A stretch of 13,151 bases of DNA from Candidatus Pelearchaeum sp. (GTDB lineage: Archaea > Thermoproteota > Nitrososphaeria_A > Caldarchaeales > Caldarchaeaceae): NCBI GenBank assembly GCA_015520425.1, contig WAQC01000037.1:1-13151 (forward strand), written 5' to 3'. How positions within the stretch are numbered: the stretch's first letter is position 1; every line of letters begins with the position of its first letter. The notes under the pieces were generated by a model. It was not told the DNA's origin. It was given only the letters and a program-made list of their open reading frames with translations, and searched no databases. The position numbers and the translations under genes are program-made. This document shows, in pieces, positions 12,363 to 13,151 of the stretch.

Positions 12363-13151
12363 ATGAAGCAGCTAAAGCTCCACGCAACCACTAGGCCAGA
12401 AGCGAGGCGCGAGCGTGTAGAGTGTCCAGTATGTAGAGGCGTCCCGCGCTACTGTAGCCTTAATGTCTGCCCATACTTTAGGGGGCTTCTGAGCAGAGAG
12501 GCGCTGGAACGTAAGCTGTCTAGTGAGAGTGTATTCGGCCCAAGCCCGCCGACGGTCTTCGTAGGCTCATACGGCTACCCGAAAGTCCGCGTAGGGCCTA
12601 TGCTAAGCCTGCTGGACGAGGAGCACGCAGCCCTAGCTGAAGACACCCAACGCTGGCTTGAACTCGGGCTGGATAAGATACTTGACATAAGGCTGAGCAT
12701 GCTTTACGGAAGGCGGTACAGTCCTGTAACTTCTGCCAGGCGTCCAGAGAGGCATGTTATGATTTTGCAGGAGCTTGCCATGTCTTCCAAGCCTGTTGAT
12801 ACCGAGGTCTGGCTTGAGAAACGGCCTCTTGTGAGGGCTGGTTTTCAGGTGAGGGCAGCCCCATTCGGCCCCACAGCACCTGCCAAACGTGTCAAGATAG
12901 CGGAGAACCCCCAAGTCCCGCGCATCGTTGATAAGGTCGCCGCTGACACCGACCTGAAGGCGGAGGAGTCGGTGAATAAGCTATACGCCGCTGGCCTGCG
13001 GGAGTATGATATAGTCAGGTTGCTGAGCGCTGGGCTGCTAGGCACGCGGATTGAGCGGCGCTTCGTCCCAACAGAGTGGAGCATAACCGCTGTTGACGAC
13101 ATCATAGGAAAGAGTCTCCGAAGGGAGGTGAAGAGAAACGCGCTCATCAGC
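12363..13151 (+). CDS. nreA: Nre-family archaeal DNA repair protein (3' partial)
   Basis: The frame is open from ATG 12363 to the end of the window (263 residues seen). Four cysteines near the N-terminus, C21-PV-C24, C31 and C36, form the Nre zinc-finger (CPVCRGVPRYCSLNVCPYF). The FGPSPPTVFVGSYGYPKVRVGP stretch at about residues 60-80 is characteristic of the family, as is VPTEWSITAVDDIIGKS near the right edge. Family members more often have PTRWSITAVDD, so the Glu is a small departure. Nre proteins are archaeal and were linked to DNA-damage tolerance and PCNA binding in haloarchaea. A PCNA-interacting peptide, if present, would lie at the C-terminus outside the window. It follows the MazG-like gene by 5 bp. 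Choosing NreA rather than another Nre paralogue is less certain than the family. Confidence 0.9.
   Translation, partial: MKQLKLHATTRPEARRERVECPVCRGVPRYCSLNVCPYFRGLLSREALERKLSSESVFGPSPPTVFVGSYGYPKVRVGPMLSLLDEEHAALAEDTQRWLELGLDKILDIRLSMLYGRRYSPVTSARRPERHVMILQELAMSSKPVDTEVWLEKRPLVRAGFQVRAAPFGPTAPAKRVKIAENPQVPRIVDKVAADTDLKAEESVNKLYAAGLREYDIVRLLSAGLLGTRIERRFVPTEWSITAVDDIIGKSLRREVKRNALIS

Noticed and set aside
1..13151. CRISPR arrays, insertion sequences, tRNA-integrated elements
   Set aside because: No regularly spaced repeats, no transposase or integrase frames. The bases next to tRNA-Pro show no direct repeat of the tRNA 3' end.

Overview
The window reads as a compact stretch of an archaeal chromosome, most likely from the Thermoproteota/TACK group (possibly Caldarchaeales-like; the lineage is inference). 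The archaeal signs are direct: a PilT-type ATPase with a KH domain, an archaeal-type fused CoaBC, an Nre-family DNA repair protein, a tRNA-Pro gene interrupted by an 18-nt intron with a textbook bulge-helix-bulge, TATA-like boxes placed 30-37 bp before start codons (near-leaderless transcription), and a ribbon-helix-helix/zinc-finger regulator. Gene spacing is minimal, no stretch over 300 bp lacks a gene, and there is no sign of insertion sequences, CRISPR arrays or prophage.

Layout. 1-1483 (+): 3' part of a PilT/KH ATPase, followed at once by a DUF779-like protein. 1480-4386 (-): an operon read right to left of a secreted membrane-anchored subtilisin-like protease, a small four-cysteine protein and a two-TM zinc-ribbon protein. 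4450-5403 (+): an ornithine cyclodeaminase/mu-crystallin/alanine dehydrogenase family enzyme. 5385-6242 (-): an EamA/DMT permease. 6316-8486 (+): a probable ferritin-like di-iron protein of unknown substrate, then CoaBC. 8476-9448 (-): a SIMPL-domain protein and tRNA-Pro(GGG). 9513-10842: a divergent regulatory cassette, with a winged-helix protein on the minus strand and, on the plus strand, an RHH-zinc-finger protein overlapping an unrecognised small helical protein. 10899-13151 (+): acyl-CoA dehydrogenase, a MazG-like pyrophosphohydrolase that appears to start with CTG, and the 5' part of an Nre DNA-repair gene running off the window.

How it works together. The CoaBC and acyl-CoA dehydrogenase genes point to coenzyme A synthesis and acyl-CoA oxidation. 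MazG and Nre, five bases apart, suggest a nucleotide-sanitation/DNA-repair pair. The subtilase operon is probably an envelope or extracellular proteolysis unit.

The most unusual parts are: (i) the intergenic region 10050-10184, where repeated CCTAC/GTAGG half-sites surround the TATA boxes of a divergent regulator pair and a 13-codon in-frame mini-ORF precedes the RHH start; (ii) the tRNA-Pro locus, whose 3' trailer has a perfect 10-nt complement to the intron's 3' splice region; (iii) the uncharacterised di-iron protein; (iv) two divergent gene pairs, each with one AT-rich element exactly midway between the two start codons. No known defence or mobile system was recognised.
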